Notes: generated by a model from the letters alone, not told the origin. Shown: positions 21,701 through 34,431, counted from the stretch's first letter. The stretch is 64,000 bases of DNA from Volvox africanus (GCA_030268105.1 BSDZ01000009.1:1063501-1127500); one strand, 5' to 3'. Made by a program: numbers and translations.

Positions 21701-24620
21701 GGTATGTGCAGGTAATGCGATGGCCGTAGAGAGGACAGCCTCGCCATCCCCGCCGCCACCTCCGTTGCGCAAAACCGGTGAAGCAGAGCTCCCTTCCCTC
21801 ATGGCGGCGGCGGCGGCGGCGGCGGCGGGTTCGCCAGCCTGCGCTGCAACCGGCCCAGCTGCTACCTCTCTAGGTATTGCCTCCTCATGCGCACGTGTCA
21901 CCGGGTCCGTCTTGTTTTTACCAAGCTGTCGGGCCTCCGCCGCTTCCGCCGCCGCTGCATGCGCCTCAGCCAGCTGTCGGGAGACTGCTTCCAACTGGCG
22001 CTGCAGCGCATCCACCTGAGGAAATGCCAAACGTGAGAGCTATAGACAGTTCAACATTCCAACCCGATGCGCGACCATGCAGTTTTGAGCCCAATATACC
22101 CCCCTCCCACACACACACACACACACACACACGTGGAAATCTTTAACCGGATCCTGCGGCCATAACCTGAGAAACAGCCCAGATGTATTATGGAAGAGAT
22201 GTAGCCGATGCACCTGCATTAGTACGCGCTTTATCGAAATAAAGCCATTGTAATAGTCATGTGATCCGTTTTCGATAGCTGCTGCGGCGAAAAGCAACAT
22301 GATACGCAGCGGGCATCAATAGAACTGGCAGCTTTCTCTTTGATCCCATACCTGGTGCTGAAGTGTCAGGCGCTGTCTGCGGTCCGCATTGAAGCGCAAA
22401 ACGGCGGGCAGCGGCAGGGAGGCCATGACCTGGCTGAGGAAGTTGCGGAAGGAAACCTGCAGCTCGGAAGGTCGATAACGGGGCGGAGAGAAGGGGACGG
22501 CGAATAAACGAAACCTGGCACCGCTGTGGAAGGATCCTCGAATCACTAACCGAGCTGGGGGCGTTCGAAGGTCCTGACGCCAGATGGATGTGTGCTAAGT
22601 GCCGCCCTAATGCACAAACACGGACGACAACATCAGCATCAGCATCAGCATCAGCATCAGCATCAACAGCACAACGCAGGGGTGAAGGGTCCTTACGAAC
22701 GTTCGGAAAATCGTTCCAAGGGTCCGAGCCTGGCGTATTCGGTCTGTCGTGGTCTGCACAAACCGAGCCGAGGCATACCGGCACGCCCTGATTGCTCTGA
22801 AACAAACACGCCCCTGTCCTCCGCCCGCGTTTTTCCATCCCGTAATATAGGTTTTCACGGATTTTGGATTTAGTTAGAGTTTCAGAGGTTCAAGCAAGTA
22901 CAAACCGCTAAACGCCCATCCGCGAAGGCCTGATGGCACCTCCTACAGCAGCAGCGACTCGACTCCACCCTTACATCAGCAAACCGAACCCCCACCTCTA
23001 GAAGACTCATCCATTCGGAGCTGAAGTACGCCTGCGGATTATTCAACGTGCAGATTGCATGCAAGTTGGTAAGTTGGCACAACGACGACTTGCAATATGC
23101 ACGTGATGCAGCGAGGAACGGCTGTGGGTATCCAGGCAGACATCAACGCTGACAGATGCTACCCTCCGCAGGCTGCTCATGTTGGGACTTTTCACGTGCA
23201 AACCCATGCTCTAGCTGCGCCGAAGCCCACGCCCACATACTCAAACAATATACCCAACAATACTCAACCAAATCCTCAACCTCAAACCAATATACTCAAC
23301 AATACTCAACAATATAATTCCTTATTGCTGCGCGACGCATAGCAACTTGCACACCGCTCCCGTCCTTTCGGCCTTGGCCGTGCCGTGCTCTGCCGCACCT
23401 GAAACGCTGGGTCCTTGCGTGGGGTAGGCACAAACGCCAACGCCGCCCACTGCCGCCATACACCCGCCTGTACCGGCCGGGGAAACGGGTTTCGAATGAC
23501 GGGAGGGGCATGCATATCGAGGCACTGGGTTTGGGGCTTCACAACCTTGAAACATTTCACACTGCAGAGACGTTTCCCATGGCCCCTTACCGACCCCCTT
23601 TACTGCCTCTATCATCGGTTGTGAATCCCCAACCTACCTCCTACAACCCCGCAGTCCGTACCTCGGGCCCCGACAGCAGCGCATCTCCGTACTGCCGAAA
23701 GAACTCCGCCACCTGCGTTGTAACCAAGACGTCACCAACCGCCAAGGTAAAAAATCATTAAGAAAAGAAAGGAGAAAGCACCCGGGGAGGAGGGCGCATG
23801 GTTCTGGGGAGCGTGGATGCGCTTGTTGCATATTGGGTTGATGGCCCCAAGACAAACAACTGACCGGTGTCGAACTCATTGCTCATCTTCAGCTGACAAT
23901 TTGCATGACTTTAGTGGTCTTCAAAGTCTTCAAAAGGTCTTTCCAAACGCAGCTAGAACCCACCCACGCCCTTCTCAACGTCAGCCGTGATGCACCTTTT
24001 CTTGACGGCCCGACTTGGCACATGTAACCAGAGCCGCCTTAATAAGCGCCACCTCCATGCGCTCCACCAGCGCTTCAAACCTTCCATCCAGCTGACTGTA
24101 AAGCCTAAGCAGGAAACACACACACATGCATGCATGACATATACATGGGGTCGTCCTTCGGGCGTGTCATGGTGTAGTTTCCTGGAGATTCACGTGAGGC
24201 GTCTGGGAACTCACGAAAGGTACGACAGAAAGGTTCAATCCATCTCACTCCCTGGATGTATAAGACCCACGGGTCCGACCCCCAGTCATGTATGATGTCC
24301 CCTTCCTCTCAGCCTCCTCCTCCATGGGTCCCATCCCGCTGAGGACCCGCACCTGAGGCGCAGTAACCGGGACACCCAAGGCTGCAACTGTGAGCAGCAT
24401 GAAACGTATGGCAGCATCAAAATTGAGCAGGGTCACCTGTCGGCCAACAACTCCAGCAGCTCCATTAATTGCGTCGTTCGACAATGCGGTAGCAGCTGTC
24501 CGAAGATGAGTTCACATAGAGCCTCTGCCTGTGCAGGGCGCAGCGCGGGGTTTAGGCTTAAGCCCAATACTGAGCGGTAATCAGGAAACTTGACTTGCTG
24601 CCGTAGCTGCTTGAGCGCAC
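15746..24620 (-). CDS. WDR91: WDR91-type WD40 protein (5' end not resolved)
   Basis: Exons, 5' to 3': 24437-24620, 23996-24095, 23662-23712, 23399-23467, 22996-23031, 22352-22456, 21540-22018, 20518-21014, about 19849-20375, about 19209-19296, 18646-19066, 17097-17191, 16488-16753 and 15746-16147. The N-terminal part follows human WDR91 closely: MEVALIKAALVTC, then VAEFFRQYGDALL, VWRQWAALAFVP, YFSSEWMSLLE, SFRNFLSQVMASLPLP. A coiled coil (VDALQRQLEAVSRQL) and a long acidic low-complexity linker come next, then WD blades (GAADGSVAIW, GTAGRGILAWH, CGGDVHLYDS, TVRLWSLRR, WHPTRDVVVVGYSDGAV). In animals WDR91 is a Rab7 effector restraining endosomal PI3P; endosomal function here is inferred. Sequence at 24630-24665 resembling AFSAELSADR may belong to an earlier N-terminal exon, but the start codon was not found. 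Confidence 0.88.
18085..18349 (+). repeat. Dispersed repeat A, copy 3, inside a WDR91 intron
   Basis: This copy lies in the 1.45-kb intron between exons 17097-17191 and 18646-19066 and matches 15149-15413. Its similarity to the inverted 13.6-kb fragment extends to about 18424, so the full repeat is at least 340 bp. Confidence 0.85.
22110..22132. repeat. (AC)n microsatellite
   Basis: A short CA dinucleotide run in the intron between the coiled-coil exon and the SFRNFLS exon of the WDR91-like gene. Confidence 0.85.
22626..22672. repeat. (CATCAG)n hexamer microsatellite
   Basis: About seven CATCAG units occur in an intron of the WDR91-like gene. They read open in several frames by chance, but the flanking phases do not support an exon. 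Confidence 0.85.
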
Positions 24621-24665
24621 CTGAAAACCGCAGCAGCGGTCCGCTGAGAGCTCGGCGCTAAAGGC

Positions 24666-26472
24666 CTTTGGAAGCCGAATGGAGGGGTGGCAAAGGAGAC
24701 AGAGGGATTCATGGAAGGAAGGGCCGCCCGGGCCGAATGAAGTCGAACGGGGACGAGGAAAATACAGGAAAGGTCTGCTCACGAACACGGCAACCTGAAG
24801 CTGTCGGACCTCTCAACATTTACCTGAAGTGTTGCAGTGAACCCTCGAAACAGAAGGTATTCCTTGAAAAGGGTATCGACATATGGAAGGGAGTCCATTT
24901 CGACAACCGAATGGGGTACCCAACGCCCTCCGTGCAAGTATCAATCAATAATCCGTCATATATTTATATTTTGTAAAATATTGAACTACCCGGAGTTGTT
25001 TGCGTGAGGTCGAGGGCATACTGACGCTGACGACGAACAAGGCAGTGGTCTGATGTCCCACATCCATACACATCATCACATTTCATAGCAATTAAGATTT
25101 GTTTAACATGTGAAACTAAATGCCTGTATGACAAATATGTTGCAAAAGGCAGCCAGAGAAAGGTTTCATGCCCAGAGCCCCGAATGCTAGCATACCCAGT
25201 TGTCCAATAAAGATTTGAATGAACTTGCAAAACGAACATCGACCTTGAATGAAAGTCTGGCAGGGTTTAACTGTCTCTTTACTGATGGTACGGCCTTTAC
25301 TACTTTTTGTGGATGGGGACTACTGCGCGTCCGATCCATGTAAGGCGAGGGACATAGATGATGCTATATAAGCTTGAACATGATTGAAGATGTGGTAATG
25401 ACTTGTCAAACGCGAGCACGGACTGTCGACTTCAACTCCCAAGCATGGCTTGATCGGCCCAAAGTACAAAATTTATAATTCGATGCAATTCAGATTCATA
25501 TGTTCATCACACAACGATGGAAGTATCCCATACGTACATACATGGTTGGCAACCAGCTTTCCATACGGCATCATGAACCAACCGCAGAGTTCCATGGATG
25601 GAGTTCCATGAGTGGAGTTCTATGAATTGTTTCCCTAAAGGGTCGGGGCCTCAAAAACGTCCCCATAACTTTTAGGTGTGATAACTACATACAACAGGAA
25701 CGGCAATAATTAAGATATACATCTTCAGCATGTACGGAAGCCGTGGCGCTGTCCTGTACAGACGCGACATCTCTTACACAGCACGACCGTTTGCCCTGTC
25801 CTGGGCAGATACATGCGCCTTCATCTGTGATGAACTTGGTCAATACGAAGTAGTCCTGACCCACATGCTCGCATCGAGGCATAAACTGAAGTGACTAAAA
25901 TGAAGGATGCGAGTACCTCTTCCAACACTTCCGCAGCCTCCCCGCTGTGACCCTGTGGCCCCTACCTACCTCCCCCATACTCACCGTGCCAGCGACGTGG
26001 AATCAAAGTAGGGTCCATGAGGCAAGGAATACTGATTCCAATTCTTCGGGGCCATGGATGCTGTTACCCTGTTCACCTAGTAAGAGGGAAGGATGCAGAG
26101 AAGAGATATGCCACAAAGATAGGAGCACAGGGCTCACACACCCACACTATCGTAACGGCTATCTCTCTTCCTATCCACGTTGCCAGGCACGTACTAACAC
26201 GTCAAAGCACGTACAAGCACGTGAACCGCGCTTGGGAGTACGATGTTGTGTTGTGACAACGCTTCCTCCGCCACCAAAAAGACTTCCCCGCCACAACCAA
26301 CCCCCAGTACCCGTCCCAGTCACTTCCCTTCCCACCAGCCTGACCCACTCTACCCCGCAAACCTTTCCTCACAGCCAGCCGTCAAGTCCATTGCCCATAT
26401 TCAATCCGTAAACCGAACCGCACCGCACGGCAGACATTTTGCCGTCACTGTCCTCAAGTGTCTGTGGCGCTG
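24666..26472. other. Stretch without a supported gene
   Basis: It should contain the unresolved 5' end and promoter of the WDR91-like gene and the 3' UTR of the downstream orphan gene. No further family match is seen on either strand. The part 24.95-25.7 kb is AT-rich with no long reading frame. Confidence 0.5.
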
Positions 26473-28371
26473 TCAGGCATACAGCAGTTCTCGGAACCAG
26501 GCCTGCTCCAGCTCATCACCGTTTGAGGCCTCTCCAGTCTCAATCTTCTTCCGTACCTCCCCCTCGTACATCTGCCATGCCTCCGCTACGCCCACCAGCT
26601 TCCGCGCGGGCTTCTTCACTTCCTTGCCCGTGATGTCAGTGGCAGCGCCCTCTGCCGTCTCTGGCTTCGCCTGCCCTTCCGCCGCCGGTAGCTCCTCTTC
26701 CGTTTTTGAGCCCAGAACCCGCCTCCAGAGACTCAGGAAGCTGCTTAGCCAGCCGCCTGGAGCCGCGCTGCCGGCCCCGGCTTCATCGCACATGGCGCTC
26801 GGTGGCGCAGCTGCCGCCGGCTCCAGATCCGGTAGGGGCACACCACCCAGCCATGCGGCGAAGAGGTGCGACGTCAGGGCCGTGGCGCGGGTTCCGGAGA
26901 CGGAAGGACGGGGCAGCAAAAGGTCGATCAAATCGGACGTCAGAGGGCCCAGCAGGCCGGGGCCCAGCTTGAGGATGTCCTCTATGGGGCGCTGCCGCTC
27001 ATGGAACAAGATGCTCGCTGCGGGCCGCAACTCGCGATCACCTCGAAGCTCCTCGGGGCTCATGTCAGGCCGGGAGAAGTGGAACATGTGGACAAGGCGC
27101 ACGGTGAAGGGCGCGTCCTGCGTATAACCATACAAGCAGGGCACGCGCGGGGCATCCCCCACCCTGACCCGCCTCGTGACCTGCCTAGTCGACTGATTTC
27201 CGGGTCGGAATGCTTGTCGCGCTATAAAGACCAGTGCAGTGTAGTACAGGATACGACATGACAGATTAGCATAGGTTACGACACGACAAATTAGTATAGG
27301 ATAAGACAAGACAAATTGGTACAGGATATGTAATCACAAGTTATTGGACGCTTGGCGCTGTGAACGCTGTCTAGGGCATCGGACACCTAACTGCGTACCT
27401 CAAAATGCCTGCACTCCCGACCGTGCTCTCTCCCCGTCCCCTGCCACGGAGGGACATCACCGAACCGGTCACGGCCGCTGCCCTACCTCCCGGATGCTGC
27501 CGTCCTCGGCTTCATTGGTAAGCATCAGAATGGCTCCGTTGCGCAGGTACACGCCGTAGCAGTCGTGTGTGGGCTTATCCTGGTCGGCGGGGGCCAACTT
27601 CCGGCTCAACAGGCAAAAGCGATGGTACCTGCGGACTCAATAGTGCGGAGTTACGGAAGCACAGAGATTAAGCGTTGGGAACCAAGGGTTGCGGAAAAGA
27701 TGTTTGTGCACTGCATGCTGATAGATGTTCGGAAAGACAAGGTCAACTGTTTGTTGAGACGAGCGATACATGTATAAGAGAATGAGAAGGAATAAAGAAG
27801 CAAGGTCGCGAGGGCGGGGCGCTTCCCGTTCTAATAAAGTTTCCTGCGACTGGTATGCGCGGGACGGTCCCGAAAGAATCGGTCCCAGCAGAGCTTTGTG
27901 AACCATTGTGGACTGATAACTAACACCTCGGTTGGCGCGTTATATGCGGACTAGTTGAGGACATTGCATAACCCGTTTGGAATATCCTAAAATCGGCTCA
28001 AAAGCACTCTTCACCTCAGTTGCAATTATCCTTAAAGCCTGGCTAGTTCGAATAATATGAAGTGCGGCGGTTTGGTGCAGTGACCCATGGGTCACTGGCT
28101 CTACTGGCACTGGCACTACTCGACTGGCAAAAGAGAGTATGGTAATGTGGCATCATTCATCAACATCATCATATACATCACCATTGACATCACATTGATA
28201 TCATCATCATTGACATAATTGACAGCGTGACAAAGCCCAGGGCTCGTACCTATCTGTTGCGCGGCCCTGCTTCAATGCATTCTCGACGAGGGGCGGATGT
28301 TCAGTCCGGATGATCTTCGCGGTGAGGCTTGTGAGCGTCTCCGGATCTTTGTCAGCAGCCGTAGTCGCCAT
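26473..28371 (-). CDS. Three-exon gene of unknown function, 302 residues
   Basis: Exons are 28250-28371, 27487-27628 and 26473-27117. Phases join exactly (122 + 142 + 645 nt) and give a complete protein of 302 residues starting MATTAADKDPETL. I do not recognise the family. Visible features are a compact N-terminal half with CYGVYLRNGAILMLTNEAED, a central segment rich in Leu and Pro (LGPGLLGPLTSDLIDLLLP), an Ala/Pro-rich linker, and a charged C-terminus with GVAEAWQMYEGEVRKKIE ending in WFRELLYA. No signal peptide, membrane span or metal site is obvious. It lies downstream of the cytochrome b561-like gene on the same strand, with a 1.9-kb gap. It is probably a real lineage-specific or fast-evolving gene. 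Confidence 0.75.
27248..27329. repeat. 25-bp tandem repeat, about 3.3 copies, in an intron
   Basis: Three imperfect 25-bp units beginning AGGATACGACATGACA lie in intron 2 of the orphan gene. They are about 75-80 percent alike by eye. No coding role. Confidence 0.8.
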
Positions 28372-30238
28372 TTTTCCGCTTCCCATCTTTCTGCTTTGCT
28401 AAATCCGTGACTACAAAAGGTCCTTGGTTTGCCCTGCAGTCACAAACTGGAGAGCGATTGGGGACGATGTGATGGCCTTTTTAAAAGGCAACCAAATGTT
28501 TAGGGTTCAGGGGCCATCGTATGACATCTATCTTTCACAACCCTGAAGATGACTCCCATGATCCTGTCGTACTTGAGGGGGATGCCATCGTCGACTGGGG
28601 ACACTACTCGCACTCAATTCATCCTTCAAAATAAAGGGGATGGGTGCAATCGCGAGCGCTTATAAAGACGACGCCATGCACCTGCGATAGGCTGCGACAA
28701 GGGCCGTTCTGATTCTGATTGATTCTGGTCGCCCTGATGAACTCCAGGTTCATTAGGGCAGGTTCATTAAGGCGACCAGGATAGGGAAACCCGAACGCCG
28801 CCCACATGCTATGTTCATTTAAACAATGTTTGTTGCCATCAAAAGCGCCTGTCGAGTTATCACATGCACTGACATGACCTCTGGTCAACCGGCAGCTCAT
28901 ACCGCCAGATCGCGCAGTTGCGTCTTCTGCCCGCTCGTCTACTGTCCGGCTATCGTTGCGTTGCCAAGGCACGTCAGTAACTGGGTCACGAGCACCGAAC
29001 GGTGCCACCGCCGAGCAGACGACCAACCGAAACGTAATCTTAGGTTTCACCTTCCGCTCATATCGGTATGGCCGGCTGCAAAGCGTTACAAGTGACTGTC
29101 TAATCATCATGCATCACGGACGCACGGGTGGTTTTGCAGCCGATGACCCCAACGTACTGAACAGAAGAGAGACGGTGGAACGCCGAAAATACACACGGAC
29201 AGCCCCGAATCGGCTGAATTGAAATCGAAAATTGAAATCGAAGCTCAAGGTCGTGGATTCGCAATGTGATACCGTCTAAGTGCGTGTGCTTGCGATAGTA
29301 ACGATGAACTTTTGACCCCTGACTACAAGATGTCATCCAGTGGACATTGAGGTAGCTTTCCGTCATAATTTCCGTTATATCCAAAATAACGAACCCGCAA
29401 GATTTGCCGTGCCTTTCCTTCTACCTCTCATCCTCAAACAGCGAGTTCCTCAAACGCTTAACAACGCAACGCATGCTGTCCTTACACGGGAGTCCAATAT
29501 CCTCGTCCGACTGCAATCAGCGCCGCCCTCGCGAAATGCTGTAATAGTTAATGGCAGGCTCTGCCTCTATCTCATGCCTTGCCTTCGCTGCACATCCCGT
29601 TGGAAACGATACACGGTCGCATAAGTGGGTCTAGTAGTCACAGCCCAGGGAGAACCTGATTCTGCACAAGTCCGAGCTTTTAGTAAATTGCAAGCAATCC
29701 TCGGTTTCCTTATTCCTTCTCACAAAAGCACACGCACGTATATATAGGTTTCAGCGCGCGTACCAAATACTAGATAATCGCATTGGCAAAATCGCACATA
29801 CAGAACTGTCCGGTGCTGCCAGAAGGCATCTCGCCAGCTGTCAGGGCCAAATCTTGCCCGGGCGGCCTCTGTCCAGTGCGACACTATTACCAACCGCAAC
29901 CTAGCTCGCTGGGCTCCGAAATCGAGAACCCCCAGGAGCTCCCTCACTCAAGGAGTTTCAACAGTCAAAGGAAACGCGCGGAGAGGGCAATACACCGACA
30001 CTGCATGTATAGTTACACCAATCACGCAGCTCTGTAATAATACATGCCTTCTCGTAAGCAACATGCCCAAGATTACTGGGGCGCCGCAAGCAAGGCGTAT
30101 TATTGCGGGCCGTCACTGCCAGGCGCGTAAGGGGGAACACACCCCCTTCCCGCCCCATCACCCACCATGCCGTTATCCAAGTCCACCTGTGCACCTCTTC
30201 TACAGGAAAAACAAGTACTGTCGCATGCTTCTTGTCTT
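28372..30238. other. Intergenic stretch without a supported gene
   Basis: It includes the promoter side of the 302-residue gene and the 3' UTR of the b561-like gene, with a TTACA (TGTAA on the minus strand) at 30013-30017. A 163-residue open frame at 28619-29110 has neither family similarity nor typical composition and was not accepted. Confidence 0.55.
30013..30017 (-). terminator. TGTAA polyadenylation signal for the b561-like gene
   Basis: On the minus strand the pentamer lies about 220 nt beyond the stop at 30239, a usual distance for this lineage. Confidence 0.5.
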
Positions 30239-31987
30239 TCAGCTGGATTTCGATTTACTACCCGGCAGCAGGCTCAGCTTGATGGACCTCAGTGTGACTA
30301 AGAGCATAAGGCCTAACAAGCCCACCAGGGCGTACTTGCCGTATTCGTCGGTTTTAAAGCCCGCATAACCTCGCCACACCGCCGTGCCGTGAGCCGCGAG
30401 GACAGCCGCGAAGATGAGATAGCCGTTCAGGCGGTGAAATTTGATGTACTTGTACAGCGACGGAACTGTGTTCATGGCGCCACCGCCAAGGACTGCGGGC
30501 AGCGATGGGTTTGCAAAGCGTGGAGGCTAATGAGCGTGTGCTCGGCTTAAGCACCACATAAAGACCCTGACCCTAAGCCGCAAAATGCTTAGAACTTTGG
30601 AAGTGGGGCCGGCAAGGTGCGCGGGCAGGGAATCTATTAATTAATAGAGGCCAAATCACCGGGATGGTAACTTTGATATTTACGCCTGTATGACGTCATG
30701 ACATTTATGACGGTAGTATTGGCACATTGGAAAAGCGTTACAGAACTATGAAGGGCCGCTGCGCATCTGCAGCCCTCGACCGGGGCCCTGACAGGTAGAG
30801 TATAGTGAGACGTGCTACTCGGATGATACTGGACCCAAGGGTCGAAATGGGCGGAGCCGTACAGTGCGCGACAATCTAAGGAAAGATCATGCTCCCGCCC
30901 AGTGCTGGACCAGCCTCAGTCGTATGTTTTAGACACCGTTACCCCAATGACTATCGTCACGACTGTTTGCTGAACTGTGAGGATCCATAGCAAGATGTAT
31001 TGAGATTGCTGTGATGGTTTCACCCGGGCACGGGCTGTCGGAAACATGACCCAGTCACAGCCGCATTCCCACAGCCCCATGGTCGGTGCAATCGGAAAGG
31101 TAGGCATGGCTGTGCTACTCCAACGCACCATTAGCTACGAAGAACGCCCCCGTCAAACCCCCTGAGATGCCATGATAGGTTGTGAAATGCGGCCTGTTGT
31201 TACGCTCCTTATTCTGCGCGGGGTGGAGCATGCGCAAGGAGAAAGAGCGGAAACAAGATTGCGATATCAAGTAGGTGCGTGAGGAGGCAAAGGATCAGGG
31301 TTGCTCAGAATCAAAATTAAAGTTGTCGTACTTATACGTGCGAAGACATGTGCGGCAAGGTGCAAGCTGCCCCGGATAATATTTCCAAGATGTCGAGGGC
31401 AACGGCCTCGGGGTTCAAGCAGCATCCTGGGGGCCAAAGCCTGCTGATACTCGATACAATTGAGCCATCAAAATCTTGAAGCGGCTGTAAATATTTCTTT
31501 GGGTCAATATTCACGGGCTTACCAGGTAAATTGTCGCTCCTGCACCCGCGAGAAAGAATACGGCCAGCCAGTTGAAAACCGCATGCCTGGTCACATACGG
31601 CTCCTTCGTGGCGCGAGATAGGGCTACTTTTCCTCGGATCCCCTGAGCTGCCCCCATGCCTGCGCGGAGACGGAAAGGGAGCGCTTGGCTGTCGGTGCTG
31701 TCGCGAAAATGTGAACAACCCCGTTTGACAGTGCAACGTCCCTTGGAAAATGACCTATAAAGTATTTTATCAATGCAGTTAAAATCATGCTAAACGCTTT
31801 GTTGCGTTGTGGTGTCACTCTTCAGACTACAAGCAACAGTAGACGTACCGAGAGTGGCAAAAACGATGAATAAATTTGCAGAAATTGGATGCCATGTATA
31901 CAACAAGTTCAGTGACAGTTTGCTGACGACAAGGACATTGTAAAGGACAACACCCGCATACGCAATTCCAAGAAGTGGAAGCAACAT
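30239..31987 (-). CDS. Small cytochrome b561-like multi-pass membrane protein
   Basis: Exons are read as 31849-31987, 31523-31626, 30943-31008 and about 30239-30465. The first three join in phase; the acceptor of the last is uncertain by a base or two. About five or six hydrophobic spans are seen: LLPLLGIAYAGVVLYNVLVV, the WHPISANLFIVFATLG region, the RHAVFNWLAVFFLAGAGATI region, YILLWILTVQQTVVTIVIG, FHRLNGYLIFAAVLAAHG and KYALVGLLGLMLLVTL. Histidines in WHP, RHA, FHR and AHG could ligate two haems b, as in cytochrome b561 transmembrane ferrireductases. The fourth span lacks the usual histidine. A Ser/Lys-rich tail ends the protein. The b561 assignment rests on topology and histidine pattern; another haem or quinone membrane family is possible. 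Confidence 0.65.
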
Positions 31988-32204
31988 TCTTGGCCAAGAT
32001 TAGCAGGTTCGCACAATGAAATAAAAGCGTTGCTGCGCATTTCCCAACTTCTTGGGGGCCAAATGACCCAGGTGCAGTACAGGGCCTGACGTCAGCTTAC
32101 AGGCGGTACATTATCAATATACCCCGCGAGAGCTTTCGGAACATTGTCTGTGATTTATTATCCGTAACAACCATCCTGCATCTAAAGTATTTTGCCTGGT
32201 AGAA

Positions 32205-34431
32205 ATGGACGCACTCTCGTTATCAGGCCTCCGGAATCCGAACCTTATCTGTAGTCGACAAGGCCTTCGCAAGCCCCCACTTGTATTGTATGCCGTGCCA
32301 TTGAATTCCAGCCTACAGAAGCAACCTGAATCGCTGAAGGCGACGATCTCGCTGTCCAACTTGAATCCTCGGCGGTCTGAAACGAACCTCGTGCTGGTTA
32401 GTATATGTGGTTTCTGTTTGCTTTGTAAATGTTATTGAATTTATCTGGATGTAAATTCATACGCATTTTCAGGACCAAGCGCAACAAGACTTGACGGAGC
32501 TTTGCAAAACGGAGGAAGGGCTGGAGTGCTGGAAGGTAGGTTGTCGGAGCTCAGCTTTCCCACCACGCCGATCGCTCTTCAGATACCGTTCCAATTGTAA
32601 ATTCTTGCTTTCTCCACCATTACTTCTCGTGAAGAATTAATCCTGAACAGGCGCGCATTTACACTATCACCACAGGCGCTAAGCTATTTTGTTTCAAAGC
32701 GGCAACGGTTCGAACAGCACTGCGACCTGGACCAGGACATCGGGGAGACCGATCCTGAGGCCTGCACGTCCCTCAATGGCTTGGAGAAATTCATCCGCGA
32801 ACAGATGTCGACAGGGAGGTAAGTCGGCCCGCATCAGCCCTTGATTCCTCAAGAGACCGATTCCGGTGCTGGTGATCTACCGGACTACCTCTTCGGGATG
32901 CCGGGCGGCGGAAAGCCCTATCCTTCCCTTGTGTCTCCTGTTTAGGACTCGATATGTCTTTAAGGCAAGTAGACTTTAGGCACGCGGGGCGGCCGCATCC
33001 TAAGGCCTTGATCAAACTGGGTACTGGTCTGACGTAACAAGATTGCATCACTGTTGCCACCGTTGCGGTTTGGCTTAGGCTATCCGCGTCCCCTTGCTGC
33101 CCGTATTTAATCTTATTGTAGCGTTCGCAACCTGCGCAACAATCTGCTCATCATGCAACGTGTCGAGGAGCGACGGGCGTTGGGCAGCGGCGTGGCGACA
33201 GCTGTGCCCGCCATGACTGAAAAAGAGGTCCACGAGCGGGCTTGCCTAATCAGGCTGTTTCACGGACTCGACGCAGACGGGGTGAGACAGGGCCTCATTC
33301 CTATCTTTTGGTGCGGTACATCGACCGCACCTCTGATGATGCGCGGGGTATGTGAAATCTACCTGCACGATTTGGTTGCAGGCTGGCGTGTGACCTAGCG
33401 CCTGATGGGTCAGTGCCTCTTAACCAGCGCTTCTTGGTATCGGTGCGAGCTCCTAAGGAGGCATCCCTTCTAGTGCTAGAAGACCCACATACTGGGGGTT
33501 AGGTAGGTTTAGGAGCTTGTCTGTCCTCCATTTGTTGCAAAGTAAAGCCAAAGCACCGTCATAGCCGCGCACCACATTGCTGACATGCCACCCATTGCAC
33601 TTGTGGAGCTTTTCACTTGTAGTTGTTGCCGCATCATCTCCTCTCGGGAGACCTCCTTTCTCATATCCGTCGTAAGTTCGGCCTTGCCGCCGCATTGATG
33701 GGAGCCCCCGGGGCTTGTCCATATGCTCTTATGCCCTTTCTGGACATGCACCCAGGACGGCGAAATTGGCATGCTTGAGTTCCAAGATGGCATGGAGGCG
33801 TTGGGAGCCGTTCTGACGGAGGAAGACATTCGCCAAATCAGTGATGCGGTGGGCAACATCAAAAACCGCCTGGACATTGACGAGTGAGTCGAGAACTATT
33901 TGGATCCGGGCTGCGGCCAATCGCTTGTGAAGTCCTGATTAATCAGTCGTGATGTAATCGGCCCCATCCTTAGCCATGTTTTGGGCCTTTTGACTATTAA
34001 GGTTTTGACTATTTTGACTATTAAGGTATTTTCCTCGAGACTTGCACGTCAACCGTTGCGGGCTGGTCGCCAGCCCTTGGACTGTGGTAGCGGTGCTAGA
34101 CGCGGAACAAGAAATAATAAACCCGCAACGTCTTGTCGCCCGTGCAATATCGGGAATGTTCTTTTGTTGTTAGTGAAAAAGTCGTGAAAAGCAACTTATC
34201 TACGTACTTGCAATGAAGCTGATACCGGAATTTCGGATTGTCGTGCTGCTCTGACAGCTGTCCGTGCCATGCCGATTCCTATGTGCCTGCAGATTTATCG
34301 AAGTTATGGAAGCCAGCCCCGTACTGCACGGCGTAGCTCTGGGACATGACTCCAACTTTCTGCGCCACGCAGCTCATGTGCACGGAACTCACCACCTTGG
34401 GGGCTCGACTAACCCAACAAAAGTTGTTTAG
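32205..34431 (+). CDS. EF-hand protein, possibly plastid-targeted
   Basis: Exons are 32205-32396, 32473-32535, 32676-32818, 33122-33281, 33756-33883 and 34293-34431, with matching phases. The start is the first ATG and opens a Leu/Ser/Asn/Arg-rich, acid-poor leader of about 55 residues that could be a transit peptide. A segment with paired cysteines follows (ELCKTEEGLECWK, then HCDLDQD and DPEACTS). The junction of exons 4 and 5 encodes a canonical EF-hand loop, DADGDGEIGMLE, within a helix-loop-helix; a second weaker hand may follow. Calcium binding is therefore likely. The cysteine spacing recalls redox-switch proteins, but I cannot name a family. A TGTAA at 34753-34757 fits the stop at 34431. 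Further open fragments at 34623-34700 and 34769-34856 could be extra C-terminal exons, but no joining phase was found. Confidence 0.72.

Noticed and set aside
28619..29110. 163-residue open frame on the minus strand
   Set aside because: No splice context, family similarity or typical codon use; it spans dull intergenic sequence.
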